In this document: piece after piece, positions 1 to 8,331 of the stretch
Numbering within the stretch: position 1 is the stretch's first letter
How the letters are laid out: each line of letters opens with the position of its first letter
From: Chromobacterium alkanivorans
GTDB taxonomy: Bacteria; Pseudomonadota; Gammaproteobacteria; Burkholderiales; Chromobacteriaceae
NCBI RefSeq assembly: GCF_016937655.1
Contig: NZ_JAFHKL010000012.1
Location: forward strand, 62,001 to 126,000
DNA length: 64,000 bases
Direction of reading: 5' to 3'
Made by a program: the position numbers and the translations under genes
The notes under the pieces: model-generated
Told to the model about the DNA's origin: nothing
Database searches by the model: none
What the model saw: only the letters and a program-made list of their open reading frames with translations

Positions 1-96
1 GTAGTCGCTCAGGTCCACCAGCCTCCATTGCAGCAGGCTGTAGGCCAATAGATAGAAAAACACGCCGATCAGCCCTATCCAGTCATACCACATCAT
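1..96 (-). CDS. Membrane protein, N-terminal fragment (cut by window edge)
   Basis: Reading leftwards from ATG at 96, the first 32 residues begin MMWYDWIGLIGVFFYLLAYS, which is one hydrophobic segment. The gene continues past position 1. A strong Shine-Dalgarno (AAGGAGG, 109-103) stands 6 nt before the start; a second ATG at 93 is possible. The hydrophobic N-terminus resembles small membrane proteins of the CBU_0592 type, but too little is visible for a firm call. It lies about 27 nt beyond the stop of the hydrolase gene on the same strand, so it may belong to that operon. Confidence 0.5.
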   Translation of the reverse strand, partial: MMWYDWIGLIGVFFYLLAYSLLQWRLVDLSDY

Positions 97-122
97 GACG
101 CCCCTCCTTGAGGAGTCCCGCC

Positions 123-2135
123 CTATTGGACGCGGCGCGGCACATCCTCGTCCCACTCCCGCCGCAGCAGCAACTGCTCCCCCTCCCAGGCGCTTTGCCG
201 CGCCTGGATGCGAAACCGGCCGGCGTCCGCCGTCAGCGTCAACTCGCTGTCCACTCTGACCCACCAATCGCCGCGACCCGCGCTATAGCTCCACTTCACC
301 GCGCCGCTGGCCGACAAGGGCCGATCGGGCAGAATGCGGTAGATTTCCTCGCAGCTTTGCGCCACTTCCAAGCCGTGGTCGTCAAAACGATAGTGGCCGA
401 AATCGTCGCGGATCACGGTGCGCACCTCCCCGCTCATCGCGTCCTCGATGATTTCTCGGCTGTTGGCGGGAGGACGCAAATAACTCAAGGCCAGCGGCGG
501 CGCGGCTTCCGGCGCGGCAAACGGTTGCGCCGCCTCGGTGCTCAGGTCATGCACCGGCAGGCTGAGCTCGGCGCTAGCCAAGTCCAAGCTCAGCCGGGCA
601 TGATCGGCCGCCGGCCAGATCAGCGGGAAGTAGGCGCTGGAAACGCTCAGCCGCAGCCGATGGCCCGCCGGCAGACAGTAGCCGCAATCGTCCAGTTGCA
701 GCCGAATCTCCATCCACTCGCCCGGCGTCACCGCCTGCGGCTGTTGATAGCCGTCGCGCAAGGCCAGATTCAACACCCCGTAACTGATGCGGGTCGCCGC
801 CCCGTCCGGCGCCACGTCGTTGAGCCGCACCGCCAGTTGACCGCTGGGACTATCGCACTTCAAACGCAGCTGCAGCAGCGGCGCGCCCAACAGCGGCAGC
901 TCCCGCTCCAACGCCCGGCTGTCGAACACCAGCGAACCGGCGTCGTCGCGGCGCTGATCCAGCGGAAACTCCGGCCCCAGCCAGATCACGCAATATTCGC
1001 CGCAGGCGGCGCCGGTGCTCAGCGGCGAGCGGATGCCAAGCTCGCCGGCATCGGAAGCCCCCGGCCGCAATTCCCCGGCGGCGCCCAGCCCCCATTGCTG
1101 CAGGCGGACATGCGGGCTGGGCCAGGCCGGGTCGCGCAGCCAGACACCCGGACGCTCGGCATAGCTGGCTTGCGGCGGCGCCGCGTCTTGCAGATACAGC
1201 GTCACCGGGTCTTCGGCCATGATGCCGGTGTCGACATCCTTCAACCAGTAGTCCCACCAGCGCAGCGCTTCCTGCAAAAAACCGATCGCCGGATCCGGCA
1301 CCGCGAAGTGCGGATACTTGTGGGCCCACGGGCCGATCAGCGCTTTTTTCGGACAGCTCAATTGCTGCATCATCCGGCCGACGGCGTTGTGGTAGGCGTC
1401 GCCCCAGCCGCCCACCGCGTAGACGGCGGCCTTGATGGCGCCGTAATCGGCGCAGATGGAGCCATGCCGCCAATAGTCATCGTCGGTCTGGTGGCTCAGC
1501 CAGGTCTTGAGCAGCAGCGGCATCCGCTCCAGCCTTTGCAGCCAGCGTTCGCGCCAGGCCTCGCCCACCAGCAGCGGATCGGGCGCGGCGGCGCAGTAAC
1601 TGAGCATGGTGCCGGCCCAGCCCAGGTTCTCCAGCAATAAAGCGCCGCCCTTGTAATGGATGTCGTCGGCGTAGCGATGATCGGTGGAGCATAAGGTGAT
1701 GACGGCCTTCAAGGCCTCCGGCTGGCGGGCGGCCACTTGCAGGCTGTTGAAGCCGCCCCAGGAAATGCCCATCATGCCGACCTTGCCGCTGCACCAGGGC
1801 TGCGCGGCGATCCAGGCGATCACTTCCAAGGCGTCGTCCTGCTCCTGCCGCAAGTACTCATCGACGAACTCGCCGTCGGATTCGCCGCAGCCGCGCATAT
1901 CCACCCGCAGGCAGGCGTAGCCGTGGCCGGCGAAATACGGGTGGGTCAGCTGATCGCGCACCGCGGTGCCGTCGCGTTTTCTATAAGGCAGGTATTCCAG
2001 AATCGCCGGCACCGGCCTGGCTTCGGCGTCCCGCGGCAGCCACATCCGCGCCGCCAGTCGGCAGCCGTCGGCTAGCGTGATGGTGAAGTGCTCCACTTCC
2101 CGAATGGCGTGCGGAAACTGAGTAATGGTTTTCAT
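123..2135 (-). CDS. CocE/NonD family alpha/beta hydrolase (X-Pro dipeptidyl-peptidase S15-like)
   Basis: A 670-residue serine hydrolase of the CocE/NonD type, which cleaves esters or acyl-peptide bonds. The nucleophile elbow GISWGG places Ser125. Asp246 (GGWGDAYHN) and His272 (GPWAHKYPH) complete a likely triad. The cap and C-terminal jelly-roll domain typical of the family fill roughly residues 310-660. I see no signal peptide, so a cytoplasmic location is expected. Its ATG overlaps the stop of the upstream BCCT transporter by 4 nt (2132-2135), so the two are co-translated. The pairing suggests that the transporter imports the hydrolase's substrate. The natural substrate is unknown. Confidence 0.85.
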   Translation of the reverse strand: MKTITQFPHAIREVEHFTITLADGCRLAARMWLPRDAEARPVPAILEYLPYRKRDGTAVRDQLTHPYFAGHGYACLRVDMRGCGESDGEFVDEYLRQEQDDALEVIAWIAAQPWCSGKVGMMGISWGGFNSLQVAARQPEALKAVITLCSTDHRYADDIHYKGGALLLENLGWAGTMLSYCAAAPDPLLVGEAWRERWLQRLERMPLLLKTWLSHQTDDDYWRHGSICADYGAIKAAVYAVGGWGDAYHNAVGRMMQQLSCPKKALIGPWAHKYPHFAVPDPAIGFLQEALRWWDYWLKDVDTGIMAEDPVTLYLQDAAPPQASYAERPGVWLRDPAWPSPHVRLQQWGLGAAGELRPGASDAGELGIRSPLSTGAACGEYCVIWLGPEFPLDQRRDDAGSLVFDSRALERELPLLGAPLLQLRLKCDSPSGQLAVRLNDVAPDGAATRISYGVLNLALRDGYQQPQAVTPGEWMEIRLQLDDCGYCLPAGHRLRLSVSSAYFPLIWPAADHARLSLDLASAELSLPVHDLSTEAAQPFAAPEAAPPLALSYLRPPANSREIIEDAMSGEVRTVIRDDFGHYRFDDHGLEVAQSCEEIYRILPDRPLSASGAVKWSYSAGRGDWWVRVDSELTLTADAGRFRIQARQSAWEGEQLLLRREWDEDVPRRVQ

Positions 2136-3700
2136 GACTGAGACTCCTTGGCGACCGCGGACGCCTCGCTAGCGGACAAACGCTCCAGCTTGCCGGAATT
2201 CACCAGCGCGATGAGCGACAGCATGCAGCCCATGACGATGAGCAAGGCCGGCAGGCCACCGAGATTGGACATCATTTTTACGCCGTCGACGCCGCCGGCG
2301 TAGCTGGTCATCACCCAGGACACCAGGCCGATCACGCCACCCCACACGATCTTCATGCTCTTGCCGGCTTTCTCGGCGCTGTCGGCGTAAAAGCCGGAGG
2401 TGCACAAATTGCTGATGGCGTCGGTATTGCTGTCCGCCGCGGTGACGTAGTTGAGAAATGCGATGAACACCACCGCGGCCACCATGATTTCGCTCATCGG
2501 CAGCTGACGGATGATGGTGTACAGCACATTCTCCACGCCCTGCTGCTCCAGCACGTTTTTGAGCAGGCCGGCCTGGCCCAGGTCTATGGAGAGGGCGGTG
2601 CCGCTGAAAATCATGATCCACAGCGCGGTAAAGCCGGCCGGCAGCAGCAAATTCATCACAATCACTTCGCGCACGGTGTAGCCGCGGGAGATCTTGCCCA
2701 GAAACATGGCGCTGATCGGCGCCCAGGCAAACCATACCGCCCAGTAGAAGATGGTCCAGGAGCCGGCCCAGCCGTCCTGGCTGGCGGCGCCGGTGGACAG
2801 GCTTAGCCGGAAGAACTGGTTCAGATAGTTGCCGAACGATTCCAGGCCAAACGCCAGGATGAAGGTGGTGGGCCCAAAGATCAGCAAAAAGCCGGCCAAC
2901 GCCAGCAAGATCCAGGTATTGATGCTGGACAACCAGGTCAGCCCGCGCTGCAGGCCGCTGAGCGCGGAGCAGACAAAGGTCACCACAATGGCGGCGATGA
3001 CCAGCCCGAGGCTGAACGGACTGGCGGGCAGCGGCAGATATTGATTGATGCCGCCCACCAGCGCCAGCGCGCCGGTGCCCAGGCTGGAAGCCATGCCGGC
3101 CACCAAGGCGTACAAGGCCAGCGCGTCTATCAAGTGCCCGCTGCGGCCGCCCACCCGGCGCCCCAGCAAGGGCTGCAACATGCTGCCCACCGAGAACGGC
3201 AGCTTAAGGTTGTAAAACACCAGGCCGAACAACAGCGCCGGCACGGTGTAAATCGCGTAAGGGGTAAACGTCCAGTGCAGAAACATCGCCGACATGGCGA
3301 AACTGGCGGCCTCCGCGCTGCCGGCGCTCAGGCCATACGCCGCCGGCGGGTAGTACAGGTGGTAAATCGGCTCGGCCGAGGTCCAGAACAGCACCCCCAC
3401 CGCCATGGTGGTCATCAAGGTGACGGCGAACCAGCGCTTGCGGCCCAGCAGCGGTTGAGCGGCCTCGCCTCCAATGCGCAGCTTGCCTATCGGCGAGAAA
3501 TAGACCCAGCCACAGGTCAGCAGCAAGCTGAAGCTGGCCAGACTGAACAACCAGGAAAAGTGGCCGAGTATCCATTTGTTGGCGCCGCTGGCCAGGTGGA
3601 GAAAAGCGGGCAGGTCGAGATAGCTGAGCAGCAAGGCCGCCAGCAGCAGTAAGAAAGTGGGCCAGAACACCAGCGGCTTGATGCGATGATGGCGATGCAT
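2132..3700 (-). CDS. BCCT family transporter (betaine/carnitine/choline type)
   Basis: A 522-residue inner-membrane secondary transporter with about 12 hydrophobic helices. Family landmarks are VLFWTSAEPIYHLYYPP (about residues 102-118) and the signature FYWAVWFAWAPISAMFLGKI followed by SRGYTVREV. The family usually has two adjacent Trp followed by a third (WWxxW) in this signature; here the first is Val (VWFAW). That points to a changed aromatic substrate box and perhaps a non-betaine substrate. The gene is followed without a gap by the CocE hydrolase (4-nt overlap) and preceded by a LysR regulator on the same strand. The likely role is uptake of a quaternary-amine or related ester that the hydrolase then cleaves. 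Confidence 0.9.
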   Translation of the reverse strand: MHRHHRIKPLVFWPTFLLLLAALLLSYLDLPAFLHLASGANKWILGHFSWLFSLASFSLLLTCGWVYFSPIGKLRIGGEAAQPLLGRKRWFAVTLMTTMAVGVLFWTSAEPIYHLYYPPAAYGLSAGSAEAASFAMSAMFLHWTFTPYAIYTVPALLFGLVFYNLKLPFSVGSMLQPLLGRRVGGRSGHLIDALALYALVAGMASSLGTGALALVGGINQYLPLPASPFSLGLVIAAIVVTFVCSALSGLQRGLTWLSSINTWILLALAGFLLIFGPTTFILAFGLESFGNYLNQFFRLSLSTGAASQDGWAGSWTIFYWAVWFAWAPISAMFLGKISRGYTVREVIVMNLLLPAGFTALWIMIFSGTALSIDLGQAGLLKNVLEQQGVENVLYTIIRQLPMSEIMVAAVVFIAFLNYVTAADSNTDAISNLCTSGFYADSAEKAGKSMKIVWGGVIGLVSWVMTSYAGGVDGVKMMSNLGGLPALLIVMGCMLSLIALVNSGKLERLSASEASAVAKESQS

Positions 3701-3926
3701 GGTTGGTCTCCTCTATGGAGCCTGCCGCCGCTGTCGCCCCGGGGGCTGCCGATCTAAAGCCGGCGCGGCTTGCTGACAGGCCGGGGCTTCTGCCCTGGCC
3801 TGGCCAGTGTCGGCGATACATCCCGCCCGGGACAAACGATAGTTTTAGATAGATCTATGTTGCGCGCTCATCAATCCGCCCGCGCCAGCCGCACACCGCG
3901 GGGACGCCCGCCGCCCCCTGCCGCCG

Positions 3927-4817
3927 TCATCGCGCCACCACCAGCGAGGCCAGCCAGTCGGCGAACAGCCGGGTCGCCGGTTTGAGTTGCCGCCGCTCCG
4001 GCCGCAGCAGATAAAAAGCGCCGCTCATCATCACCTTGGCGTCCGCCGCCATCACCAGCGCGCCGCTGGCCAGATAGCTGTCGATCAGATGCGCCCAGGC
4101 CAACGCCACCCCCTGCCCGGCCAGCGCGGCCTGCACCGCCAAGTGGTGATTGGTCACGCTCAACTGCCTGGCCGCCGGCCGCCAGGCGATGCCTTGGGCT
4201 GCAAACCATTGCGGCCAGTTGAACCAGTCCCGCAGGCCGCCATCCATGGTGATCAGCGTCTCGTCCAACAAGGCCGTCGCCGACGCCGGCCCGGCCGGCA
4301 AGTAAGCCGGGCTGCAGACCGCGTACATCTGTTCATCGAACAAGGCCACCGCATTGGCCGTCCTGGGGGGCTGGCGGAAATAGTAAACGCCGAGATCGAA
4401 TTCGCCCGCCTGCAATTCCTGGACATCATCGTTGGCCAGGATGCGGATGGAGAGATCCGGCTGCGCTTGGCGAAAGGCGGACAGATGGGGCATCAGCCAT
4501 AAGGAGGCGATCGCGGTGGAACAGGCCACCGTGACCTGCTTGTCTTGCTGCCAATGCATCAGGCTGGCGGTGGCCGCGACCAATTGCTCCAAGGCGGCGC
4601 GGACCTCGTCCAGATACTGCGCGCCGGCCGGGGTCAGCTCCACCTTGCGGGTGCCGCGCTGCAGCAGCTTGCAGCCCAGGTAGTCCTCCAGCAGCAGCAA
4701 CTGGCGGCTGACCGCGCCTTGCGACAGATTCAGCTCCGCGGCGGCCAGGGTAAAGCTGGAGAGCCGGGCCACGGCTTCGAAGGCGATCAGGGTATACAGG
4801 GGAGGCAGCGGTTTCAT
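3927..4817 (-). CDS. LysR-family transcriptional regulator (GcvA-like)
   Basis: A 296-residue LysR-type regulator. The winged helix-turn-helix lies at about residues 18-60 (SFTLAAAELNLSQGAVSRQL), and the effector-binding domain follows from about residue 92. The FEAVARLSSFTLAAAELN start and the later domain pattern are typical of the GcvA/AmpR-like branch. It reads towards the BCCT/hydrolase operon, 226 bp upstream of it. That gap contains the perfect palindrome ATAGATCTAT (3849-3858), a plausible regulator or promoter element. Control of the operon by this protein is inferred from position only. The ATG at 4817 is the natural family start. Confidence 0.88.
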   Translation of the reverse strand: MKPLPPLYTLIAFEAVARLSSFTLAAAELNLSQGAVSRQLLLLEDYLGCKLLQRGTRKVELTPAGAQYLDEVRAALEQLVAATASLMHWQQDKQVTVACSTAIASLWLMPHLSAFRQAQPDLSIRILANDDVQELQAGEFDLGVYYFRQPPRTANAVALFDEQMYAVCSPAYLPAGPASATALLDETLITMDGGLRDWFNWPQWFAAQGIAWRPAARQLSVTNHHLAVQAALAGQGVALAWAHLIDSYLASGALVMAADAKVMMSGAFYLLRPERRQLKPATRLFADWLASLVVAR

Positions 4818-4882
4818 CGCCGCATTATGACATGCGCCCGGCCAGAACCAGGTCCGGGGCGAACTGCCGCCGCCGCAATGCG

Positions 4883-4911
4883 AAAAGCCGAACTCGAGGA
4901 GTTCGGCTTTT
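4883..4911 (-). terminator. Rho-independent terminator of the tRNA-Phe unit
   Basis: A perfect inverted repeat, AAAAGCCGAACTC / GAGTTCGGCTTTT, with a 3-nt loop, just downstream of the tRNA-Phe pair on the minus strand. It ends in a U run. It could also work in the opposite direction. Confidence 0.85.
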
Positions 4912-4919
4912 CAGGTATC

Positions 4920-4995
4920 TGGTGGCCAGTCGCGGAATCGAACCACGGACACGCGGATTTTCAATCCGCTGCTCTACCAACTGAGCTAACTGGCC
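4920..4995 (-). tRNA. tRNA-Phe(GAA), copy 2
   Basis: A 76-nt tRNA with encoded CCA. The acceptor stem is GGCCAGT/ACTGGCC. The D-loop contains AGTTGGTAGA, the anticodon loop TTGAAAA gives anticodon GAA, and the T-arm has GGTTCGATTCC. It is identical to the copy at 5021-5096 and separated from it by 25 bp. The two are evidently transcribed together from the promoter at 5132-5160. Confidence 0.97.
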
Positions 4996-5020
4996 GACGG
5001 GTGCTGAAGCAAGGCGGTGA

Positions 5021-5096
5021 TGGTGGCCAGTCGCGGAATCGAACCACGGACACGCGGATTTTCAATCCGCTGCTCTACCAACTGAGCTAACTGGCC
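5021..5096 (-). tRNA. tRNA-Phe(GAA), copy 1
   Basis: First of two tandem 76-nt tRNA-Phe genes with GAA anticodon and encoded CCA. The sequence is identical to that of the second copy. It lies about 35 nt downstream of a good sigma-70 promoter on the minus strand. Confidence 0.97.
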
Positions 5097-5131
5097 ATCA
5101 CTGCTGCGCTGTCGCGCCGTCAGAGCCACGC

Positions 5132-5160
5132 ATTTAATCAGAGGACGAATTCAGAGTCAA
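5132..5160 (-). promoter_or_regulatory. Sigma-70 promoter of the tRNA-Phe genes
   Basis: On the minus strand, TTGACT (5160-5155) and TTAAAT (5137-5132) are separated by exactly 17 nt. The mature tRNA begins at 5096. Confidence 0.7.
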
Positions 5161-5199
5161 GGAATAATTGCAAAAAAACGAGAGGCCGCCGCGCTGGAA

Positions 5200-5236
5200 A
5201 AACAAGCGGGCCGGTCGCTCCAAACGACCGGCCCGC
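5200..5236 (-). terminator. Terminator after maiA
   Basis: A 12-bp GC stem, GCGGGCCGGTCG / CGACCGGCCCGC (5206-5217 and 5225-5236), with a 7-nt loop. It is followed on the minus strand by TTGTTTTT. It lies just beyond the maiA stop and ends the fumarylacetoacetase-maiA transcript. Confidence 0.88.
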
Positions 5237-5253
5237 CGGATCAAAGACTTAGA

Positions 5254-5898
5254 TCAGATCGCGTCCGGCTGGCGGGACGGGTGCGCGTCCGCGAAAGCCG
5301 GCAGTTGCTCCAGCGCGTCCGCAACGCGGGCGATGTTCGGATAGGCCGTCAGGTCCACGCCGAAACGGCGGGCGCTGAACACCTGCGGCAGCAGGCAGAC
5401 ATCGGCCAGCGTCGGCTGCTCGCCCGCCGCGTAGCGGCTCGGCGATTCGGCCAGCACTTGCTCCAGCGCGTCGAAGCCGGTGCGGATCCAGTGCCGTATC
5501 CACTCCGCCTTGCCCTCCTCGTCCTTGCCGTACTCGGTCTGCAGATACTTGCCGACCCGGGTGTTCTGCAAGGGGTGGATGTCGGCGGCGATGGCCAGCG
5601 CCAGCGCGCGTACCCGCGCCCGCGCCGCCGCGCCGGCCGGCAGCAGCCGCGGCGTATCCGGATAGGCTTCGTCCAGGTACTCGCAGATGGCCAGCGACTG
5701 CGCGATCTTGACCCCGCCGTCGTCCAGCAGCGGCACCAGGCCTTGCGGGTTGATCGCCAGGTAGTCGGGACTGCGCTGCTCGCCCTTGAGCAGATTGACC
5801 GGCTGGTAACGGTAATCCAGCCCCTTGAGATTCAGCGCGATGCGCACCCGGTAGGCGGCGCTGGAGCGGAAATAACCGTACAGCACGCGCTCAGTCAT
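5254..5898 (-). CDS. maiA: Maleylacetoacetate isomerase (zeta-class GST)
   Basis: A 214-residue enzyme of normal family length. It isomerises maleylacetoacetate to fumarylacetoacetate with glutathione in tyrosine degradation. The N-terminal thioredoxin fold carries the zeta-class active-site region RSSAAYRVRIALNLKG (residues 11-26). The eukaryotic SSC triplet reads SSA here, so Ser12/Ser13 are kept and the Cys is absent. The glutathione-site motif NPQGLVPLL follows, then an all-alpha C-terminal domain. The start overlaps the fumarylacetoacetase stop by 8 nt, indicating translational coupling. A terminator follows directly. Confidence 0.93.
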   Translation of the reverse strand: MTERVLYGYFRSSAAYRVRIALNLKGLDYRYQPVNLLKGEQRSPDYLAINPQGLVPLLDDGGVKIAQSLAICEYLDEAYPDTPRLLPAGAAARARVRALALAIAADIHPLQNTRVGKYLQTEYGKDEEGKAEWIRHWIRTGFDALEQVLAESPSRYAAGEQPTLADVCLLPQVFSARRFGVDLTAYPNIARVADALEQLPAFADAHPSRQPDAI

Positions 5899-6874
5899 GC
5901 TTCACCACGGTCTGTTCGATGGCGCCGAAGACGCTGGCGCCGGCGGCGTCCTTCATCTCGATGCGCACGCGGTCGCCCACTTTCATGAACGGAGTCGTCG
6001 GCGCGCCGCTCTCTATGGTCTCTATCATCCTTTGCTCCGCCAGGCAGCAGGAACCGACGCTGCGGTCGTGATTGGACACGGTGCCGGAGCCGATGATGGA
6101 GCCGGCGGCCAGTTCGCGGGTCTTGGCCACGTGCGCCACCAGCTGCGGGAAGCTGAACTGCATTTCCACGCCGGCGTTGGGATGGCCGTAAGGCGCGCCG
6201 TTGTACTCCACCAGCAGCGGCAGATGCGCCTTGCCGTCGCGCCAGGCCGCGCCCAGCTCGTCCGGAGTCACCGCCACCGGCGAGAAGGCGGTGGCCGGCT
6301 TGCTCTGGAAGAAGCCGAAGCCCTTGGCCAGCTCGTTGGGAATCAGATTGCGCAGGCTGACGTCGTTGACCAGCATCAGCAGGCGGATCCGGCCGGCGCA
6401 GGCGGCGGCGTCGGCGCCCAGCGGCACGTCGCCGGTGATCACCGCCACCTCGCCTTCGAAGTCCAGCCCCCAGGCCTCGTCGCGCAGCGGTATCGGCGCC
6501 AGCGGCGGCAGGAAGGCGTCGGAGCCGCCCTGGTACATCAGCGGATCATGATAAAAGCTGGCCGGCACTTCCGCGCCGCGCGCCTTGCGCACCAGTTCCA
6601 CGTGGTTCAGGTAAGCGCTGCCGTCCGCCCATTGATAGGCGCGCGGCAACGGGCTGTGGCAGCGTTGCGGCTCGAAGGCAAAGGCGCCCGGCACCTCGCC
6701 GGCGTTGAGCGCGACGTAGACCTCCTGCAGCCGCGGCGCCAGCGCGTCCCAGCCGTCCAGCGCCTGTTGCAGGCTGGCGGCGATCTGCGGCACCGCCACC
6801 GCGCGGGACAGGTCGCGGCTGACGACCAACAACTGGCCGTCGCGGGTTTGATTCTGATAAGTGGCGAGTTTCAT
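5891..6874 (-). CDS. fahA: Fumarylacetoacetase (fumarylacetoacetate hydrolase family)
   Basis: A 327-residue hydrolase that splits fumarylacetoacetate into fumarate and acetoacetate, the last step of homogentisate breakdown. Visible metal ligands follow the family pattern: Asp110 (FYHDPLMY), Glu140 and Glu142 (FEGEV) and Asp171 (NDVSLRN). Lys185 lies in ELAKGFGFF. It is the short bacterial form without the long N-terminal SH3-like domain of the animal enzyme. It overlaps maiA downstream by 8 nt. Upstream is a 184-bp gap containing a diverged palindromic repeat, then hmgA on the same strand. Confidence 0.93.
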   Translation of the reverse strand: MKLATYQNQTRDGQLLVVSRDLSRAVAVPQIAASLQQALDGWDALAPRLQEVYVALNAGEVPGAFAFEPQRCHSPLPRAYQWADGSAYLNHVELVRKARGAEVPASFYHDPLMYQGGSDAFLPPLAPIPLRDEAWGLDFEGEVAVITGDVPLGADAAACAGRIRLLMLVNDVSLRNLIPNELAKGFGFFQSKPATAFSPVAVTPDELGAAWRDGKAHLPLLVEYNGAPYGHPNAGVEMQFSFPQLVAHVAKTRELAAGSIIGSGTVSNHDRSVGSCCLAEQRMIETIESGAPTTPFMKVGDRVRIEMKDAAGASVFGAIEQTVVKHD

Positions 6875-6914
6875 CTTCTATTCTTTCTGCAGCTGGGCAG
6901 CTGAAATTCCAGTG

Positions 6915-7050
6915 ATACGGTATGACATGAAAGCTTCGTTTGAGGAGCATTTCGTCGCGAGCGGGCTGAGGTCGAAACGAGAAGCGCAGCGGTACAACTG
7001 GTACCGCGAGCATCACAGTTTCGAGATCAGCCTGCGCAGTAGAAATGAAC
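6915..7050. repeat. Diverged copy of the intergenic palindromic repeat (hmgA-fahA gap)
   Basis: The segment shares the layout of the window's repeat family: a GCGAGC...GAGG...CGAAA part, then GAAGCG, a GTAC palindrome (GCGGTAC/GTACCGC), GAGCAT and TTTCGAG. Similarity is clear in the centre and weak at the ends, so the boundaries are approximate. It probably lies within the transcribed leader between hmgA and the fumarylacetoacetase gene. Confidence 0.45.
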
Positions 7051-7058
7051 TCAAACAA

Positions 7059-8189
7059 TCAGGGCTTGGGTTTCCAGCTGTCCACATACTGGGCCCACTC
7101 CACCTCCGGCATCTGCGGCCCCTGCTCCAGCGCGTCGCGCGCGTCTATCATCACCGCCACTTCGTCGGTAAAGGTCTTGGGATTCGTCATCGCCTTGGCG
7201 AAGGCCTTGGGATGCGGCCCGTGAGTGAAGCCCGCCGGGTGGAAGGTCAGCATGCCGGGCTTGATGTTGTCGCGGCTGAAGAAGTCGCCGGCGTGGTAGA
7301 AGATCACTTCGTCGTAATCGTCGTTGTTGTGATAGAACGGGACCTTCAAAGCGCCGGGATCGGACTCTATCGGCCGCGGCACGAAGGTGCAGATCACGAA
7401 GCCGTCGGCGACGAAGGTGGTGTGCGCCGACGGCGGCAAGTGGTAGCGATGGCTCATCAGCGGCCGGATGTCGCGCCAGTTGATGCGGGCGACGGAATGG
7501 TTGCCGTGCCAGCCTATCGCGTCCAGCGGATTGAACGGGTAGGTCACGGTGGACAGCGCGCCGCGACGCTTGATCACCACCTGCCACTCGTCCTCGGTCT
7601 GCTGCGCGCGGAAGGCGTCGTCGATGGCCGGCACGTCCAGCATCGCCTCGTCGAAGATGGCGTGCGGCCCGACCAGGCCCTTGTCCGGCAATTGATAAGC
7701 GCCGTTGCTGGCTTCGATCAGCAGCATGGTGGTGGGCGCGGCCGGCTCGATGCGCCAGCTGGTGGAGCGCGGCATCAGGATGTAGTCGCCGTCGCGATAG
7801 CTCAGATGGCCGTAATCGCAGAACAACTCGCCGCTGCCGGCGTGGATGAACAGCATGTCGTCGCCGTCGCCGTTGCGGAACAGCTGGGTCATCGGCTGAT
7901 CCACGCTCCAGATGCGCAGCTTGCACTGGGCGTTGTGCAGCACCAGCGGCGCCGCCCAGGGCGCGGCGACGTTCTTGGGCAGCTCGTTCAGGTCAAAGGC
8001 GCGCGGACGCAGCGGGCCCTCCCAGGCGCTCCAGCCGGTGGGCGGATGCTTGTGGTGCAGATGAGTGGCGGGACCGAAAAAACCGCTGCGCCCCACTTCG
8101 CGCTCGTAGATGGCCGCATCCGGGAAATCGGCGTGGGCCTGGCGCGAGACGGTGCCTTCGCGATGGGGGTACTGAATCCATTTACGCAT
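7059..8189 (-). CDS. hmgA: Homogentisate 1,2-dioxygenase, short form
   Basis: A 376-residue cupin-fold Fe(II) dioxygenase that opens homogentisate to maleylacetoacetate. Candidate iron ligands are His287 and Glu294 (FYHNNDDYDEVIF) and His317 or His323 (HPAGFTHGPHP), matching the spacing of the HGD family. It is clearly shorter than the canonical enzyme of about 430 residues, so it belongs to a divergent short branch, and assignment partly rests on its neighbours. I place the start at ATG 8189, which has GAAGGA 8 nt upstream. It lies between hppD and the fumarylacetoacetase gene on the same strand, so the four genes encode 4-hydroxyphenylpyruvate to fumarate plus acetoacetate. Confidence 0.85.
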   Translation of the reverse strand: MRKWIQYPHREGTVSRQAHADFPDAAIYEREVGRSGFFGPATHLHHKHPPTGWSAWEGPLRPRAFDLNELPKNVAAPWAAPLVLHNAQCKLRIWSVDQPMTQLFRNGDGDDMLFIHAGSGELFCDYGHLSYRDGDYILMPRSTSWRIEPAAPTTMLLIEASNGAYQLPDKGLVGPHAIFDEAMLDVPAIDDAFRAQQTEDEWQVVIKRRGALSTVTYPFNPLDAIGWHGNHSVARINWRDIRPLMSHRYHLPPSAHTTFVADGFVICTFVPRPIESDPGALKVPFYHNNDDYDEVIFYHAGDFFSRDNIKPGMLTFHPAGFTHGPHPKAFAKAMTNPKTFTDEVAVMIDARDALEQGPQMPEVEWAQYVDSWKPKP

Positions 8190-8233
8190 GATGTGTCCTT
8201 CACTCCCGCCGCCCGGGCGGCGGGATGGCATCG

Positions 8234-8331
8234 ATGAAGCGCGGGCTTGAGCGGCGGCGCGGCGCGTTTCGCTTCCGCTGCCGCAACGCCTTGTTTCGCC
8301 TCAGCCCGCGAGATCGCGAACCGCTTCTTTA
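8234..8331. repeat. Degenerate intergenic repeat abutting the hppD stop
   Basis: Read on the minus strand, the segment starts TAAAGAAGCGGTTCGCGATC and continues TCGCGGGCTGAGGCGAAACA. This closely follows the family start TAAGAACCTGTTTACGATCT seen at 44.5 kb. Its first three bases are the hppD stop codon. The distal half is degenerate. Confidence 0.55.
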
